A stretch of 64,000 nucleotides of DNA, from positions 124,001 to 188,000 of the forward strand of contig NZ_FNIX01000004.1 in the NCBI RefSeq assembly GCF_900104175.1, written 5' to 3'. The position numbers and the translations under genes were made by a program. The first letter of the stretch is position 1. Each line of letters begins with the position of its first letter. Under the pieces are notes generated by a model that was given only the letters and a program-made list of their open reading frames with translations, was not told where the DNA came from and made no database searches. This document shows positions 61,854 to 64,000 of this stretch, piece by piece. This stretch comes from Lentzea jiangxiensis (lineage in GTDB: Bacteria; Actinomycetota; Actinomycetes; Mycobacteriales; Pseudonocardiaceae).

Positions 61854-62279
61854 TCAGGGGCAGTTGACCCACTCGTCCTGCCCGTCGGAGAACACCTGCC
61901 GCTTCCACACGGGCAGCCGGGCCTTCACCTCGTCCACCAGGTCGGAACACAGGGCGAAGGCCTCCCCCCGGTGCTCGGCGGCCACCGCGCAGGCCAGGGC
62001 CACGTCACCGATCTTCAACGGCCCGACCCGGTGCGACACGGCGATCCCGTGCACGCCGGAGTACTTCGTGGCCAGCGAGGAGACCACCTCGACGACGACG
62101 TCCTCGGCCGAGGGGTGCGAGTGGTACTCGAGCTCCAGCACCGACCGCCCACCGTCGTGGTCCCGGACGACACCGGCGAAGGTCACCACCGCGCCGGCGC
62201 GTTCGGACTCGACGAGAGCGGCGTGCTCCTCCACCGACAACGGCTCCGACGTCACGACGGCCCGCAGCACCACGCTCAT
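61854..62279 (-). CDS. moaE: molybdopterin synthase catalytic subunit MoaE
   Basis: MoaE, with MoaD, inserts two sulfurs into cyclic pyranopterin monophosphate. The 141-residue protein shows GAVVTFAGVVRDHDGGRSV, the LEYHSHPSAED core (usually LEYEAY), ISHRVG-type AVSHRVGPLKIGDVA, and the catalytic region VKARLPVWKRQVFSDGQDEW with Lys of the WK pair. It is the last gene of the moaC-mog-moaE operon; its ATG overlaps the mog stop (ATGA). Confidence 0.95.
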   Translation of the reverse strand: MSVVLRAVVTSEPLSVEEHAALVESERAGAVVTFAGVVRDHDGGRSVLELEYHSHPSAEDVVVEVVSSLATKYSGVHGIAVSHRVGPLKIGDVALACAVAAEHRGEAFALCSDLVDEVKARLPVWKRQVFSDGQDEWVNCP

Positions 62280-62746
62280 CGGTGGTCACCTCCACGCAGT
62301 TGGTCGAGCGCGTGCTCCACGACGGTGCCGAGCACGTCCAGCCCGTCCCGCACACCTCCGGTGGAGCCCGGCAGGTTGACGACCAGCGTCCGGCCCGCCA
62401 CACCGGCCACCCCGCGCGACAGCACGGAGCCCGGGACCCGCGGCCAGCCGGACATGCGGATCGCGTCGGCCAAGCCGGGGATCTCGTAGTCCAGCACGGC
62501 CCTGGTCATCTCCGGGGTCCGGTCGGTCGGGTTGATGCCGGTGCCGCCGGTCGTCACGACCAGGTCGGCACCACCGGCCACCGCGGCGGCCAGGGCCTCG
62601 CGGACCGGCTCACCGTCCGGCACGACCACCGGCGCGGACGCCGAGAACCCGCGCTCGACGAGCCACGCCAGGATGATCTGACCGCTGCGGTCCTCGTACA
62701 CACCGGCGGCGGCGCGGTTCGAGGCCGTGATCACCACTGCCTTCAC
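62276..62746 (-). CDS. mog: molybdopterin adenylyltransferase-like protein (Mog/MoaB)
   Basis: This protein is expected to adenylylate molybdopterin before metal insertion, as Mog does, or to be a MoaB-like relative. The 156-residue protein begins KAVVITASNRAAAGVYEDRS, has the molybdopterin-binding TTGGTGINPTDRTPEM motif, and shows NLPGSTGGVRDGLDVL. The GTG at 62746 overlaps the moaC stop (GTGA), and the stop overlaps moaE, so the three genes are coupled. Confidence 0.93.
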   Translation of the reverse strand: MKAVVITASNRAAAGVYEDRSGQIILAWLVERGFSASAPVVVPDGEPVREALAAAVAGGADLVVTTGGTGINPTDRTPEMTRAVLDYEIPGLADAIRMSGWPRVPGSVLSRGVAGVAGRTLVVNLPGSTGGVRDGLDVLGTVVEHALDQLRGGDHR

Positions 62747-63216
62747 GGGCGTTCCCACAGGCCGGTCTTGCCGCCTTCCTTGCGCTGCACCCGCACCGCG
62801 TCCAGCGAGGCGGCCGGGTCGACGGACTTCACCATGTCGTGCAGGGTCAGCCCCGCCACGGACACCGCGGTCAGGGCCTCCATCTCGACACCCGTGCGGT
62901 CGGTGGTGCGGACCGTGGCCGTGATCAGGACCGAGTCCTCGGCCAGGGCCAGGTCGACCACCACCGACGACAGGGCGATCGGGTGGCACAGCGGCACGAG
63001 CTCCCAGGTGCGCTTGGCCGCCATGATGCCCGCGATCCGGGCGGTGGCCAGGGCGTCGCCCTTGGGCAGGCCGTCGGCTCCCAGCAGCTCGACCACCTCG
63101 GCGGTCGTGTGCAGGATTCCGGTGGCCACGGCGGTCCGGGTGGTCTGCTCCTTGCCGGAGACGTCGACCATCCGGGCCGCGCCCTGGGAGTCCAGGTGGG
63201 TGAACTGCTTGGTCAT
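62743..63216 (-). CDS. moaC: cyclic pyranopterin monophosphate synthase MoaC
   Basis: MoaC converts 3',8-cyclo-GTP to cPMP. The 157-residue protein has the expected block FTHLDSQGAARMVDVSGKEQT, the active-site motif ELVPLCHPIALSSV and the late MEALTAVSVAGLTLHDMVKSVD (conserved Lys and Asp). The first gene of the minus-strand molybdopterin operon, it starts 51 bases downstream of the malic enzyme gene, so it may also receive read-through. Confidence 0.96.
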   Translation of the reverse strand: MTKQFTHLDSQGAARMVDVSGKEQTTRTAVATGILHTTAEVVELLGADGLPKGDALATARIAGIMAAKRTWELVPLCHPIALSSVVVDLALAEDSVLITATVRTTDRTGVEMEALTAVSVAGLTLHDMVKSVDPAASLDAVRVQRKEGGKTGLWERP

Positions 63217-63266
63217 ACGGCGATCGTAGGCCTGCCCCTGACCGTTGCCCCCGGTCGAACGGCGGT

Positions 63267-64000
63267 CTACGAGGCCGCCGCCGCCTTGCGGACCGCCTCG
63301 GCCACGGCGGGCGCGACGGTGTTGTCGAAGACCGACGGGACGATGAACGAGGCGTTCAGGCGGTCGCCGTCCACCACGTCGGCGATCGCGGCCGCCGCGG
63401 CCAGCAGCATCGCGTCGGTGATGGTCCTGGCGTGCGCGTCCAGCAGGCCGCGGAAGACGCCGGGGAACGCCAGGACGTTGTTGATCTGGTTCGGGAAGTC
63501 CGAGCGGCCGGTCGCGACGACGGCGGCGTGCTGCTGGGCCTCCATCGGGTCGATCTCCGGATCCGGGTTGGCCAGCGCGAACACGATGGCGTCCTTCGCC
63601 ATCGTGGCGACCTGCGCGGCACCGAACAGGTTCGGGGCCGAGACGCCGATGAACACGTCCGAGCCGACCAGGGCGTCGTGCAGGCGTCCGGACTGGTTGT
63701 CCCTGTTGGTCGACTCGGCGATCGACTTCAGGTTCGAGTCGAGGCCGGGGCGGTCGCGGTGCACGATGCCGTCGACGTCCACGGCGATGATGTCGCCCGG
63801 CGTCTGGGCCTGCAGCAGGCGGATGATCGCGGAACCGGCGGCGCCGACACCGCAGACCGTGATGCGGCAGTCCTTGATGTCCTTGTTCACGACCCGCAGC
63901 GCGTTGCGCAGGGCGGCGACGACGACGATGGCCGTGCCGTGCTGGTCGTCGTGGAAGACGGGGATGTCGAGCTTCTCGCGCAGGCGGGCCTCGATCTCGA
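63267..64000 (-). CDS. malic enzyme, C-terminal part (5' end outside window)
   Basis: Malic enzyme oxidatively decarboxylates malate to pyruvate with NAD(P). The frame is open to the right edge of the window, so the N-terminal part is missing. Visible blocks are FHDDQHGTAIVVVAALRNAL, the Rossmann motif VCGVGAAGSAIIRLL, the VDVDGIVHRDR strand, VFIGVSAPNLF, FALANPDPEIDP and RSDFPNQINNVLAFPG. These are typical of the bacterial NAD-dependent MaeA/SfcA-like (short) type. It is transcribed towards the moa operon. Confidence 0.95.
   Translation of the reverse strand, partial: EIEARLREKLDIPVFHDDQHGTAIVVVAALRNALRVVNKDIKDCRITVCGVGAAGSAIIRLLQAQTPGDIIAVDVDGIVHRDRPGLDSNLKSIAESTNRDNQSGRLHDALVGSDVFIGVSAPNLFGAAQVATMAKDAIVFALANPDPEIDPMEAQQHAAVVATGRSDFPNQINNVLAFPGVFRGLLDAHARTITDAMLLAAAAAIADVVDGDRLNASFIVPSVFDNTVAPAVAEAVRKAAAAS

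Overview
The window is high-GC DNA with dense gene packing, frequent GTG starts and many 4-base start/stop overlaps. It contains a resuscitation-promoting factor, a SepH-type division protein, a phosphoserine aminotransferase of the mycobacterial type, and a block whose order recalls Mycobacterium tuberculosis Rv0864-Rv0884. This points to a filamentous or mycobacteria-related actinobacterium. The AfsR-like regulator, the fused urease gamma/beta subunit and the DrrAB-like transporter suggest Pseudonocardiales (Lentzea, Saccharothrix, Amycolatopsis or a relative). The genus is inference. I saw no rRNA, tRNA, CRISPR array, insertion sequence or prophage.

Layout. 1-8.3 kb: MBL-fold hydrolase, small AAA ATPase, APC permease, LppX-like lipoprotein, MFS exporter, asnB and pdxH. 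8.5-12.7 kb: a compact urease operon, ureAB-ureC-ureF-ureG-ureD on the minus strand, without ureE. 12.8-16.1 kb: an ABC-2 exporter translationally coupled to a NarL-type two-component system. 16.1-17.4 kb: a lower-GC segment with an orphan two-helix membrane protein. 17.5-18.6 kb: serC. 18.7-24 kb: a MacAB-like efflux operon headed by a repeat-containing lipoprotein, divergent from an OmpR-type two-component pair. 24-27.3 kb: sepH and five tandem small membrane-protein genes. 27.4-31 kb: a heterodimeric ABC exporter.

31.4-41.9 kb: DUF2537-like protein, TrmH-type RNA methyltransferase, GCS2-family ligase, a reduced penicillin-binding-protein-like protein that lacks its catalytic centre, an ABC-F ATPase, a FetB-like permease with an iron-box-like palindrome over its stop codon, purine permease, MarR and MFS. 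42.2-49.5 kb: a Hsp90/sacsin-like ATPase coupled to a DUF3027 protein, then glutaminyl cyclase-like lipoprotein, MFS, DUF2771 lipoprotein, HD phosphohydrolase and a long cold-shock protein. 49.6-56.7 kb: mostly single metabolic and regulatory genes. 56.8-63.2 kb: molybdenum cofactor genes (moaA-moaD, then moaE-mog-moaC) flanking an AfsR-like regulator and rpfA. The last 0.7 kb is the C-terminal part of a malic enzyme that runs off the window.

The block from serC to moaC keeps many neighbours known from M. tuberculosis (serC, sepH, membrane protein, SpoU methylase, MarR, DUF2530, DUF3027, MFS, DUF2771, cspB, YccF, moaA/moaD, rpfA, moaE, mog, moaC). The additions (efflux system plus regulators, membrane-protein array, ABC exporter, PBP-like gene, FetB-like gene, Hsp90-like gene, AfsR-like gene) are the lineage-specific parts. 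The best leads are the catalytically empty PBP-like protein, the iron box at fetB, the CRP site and structured leader before rpfA, the C15 loop in its terminator, the lipoprotein/efflux/sensor module, and the membrane-protein array.
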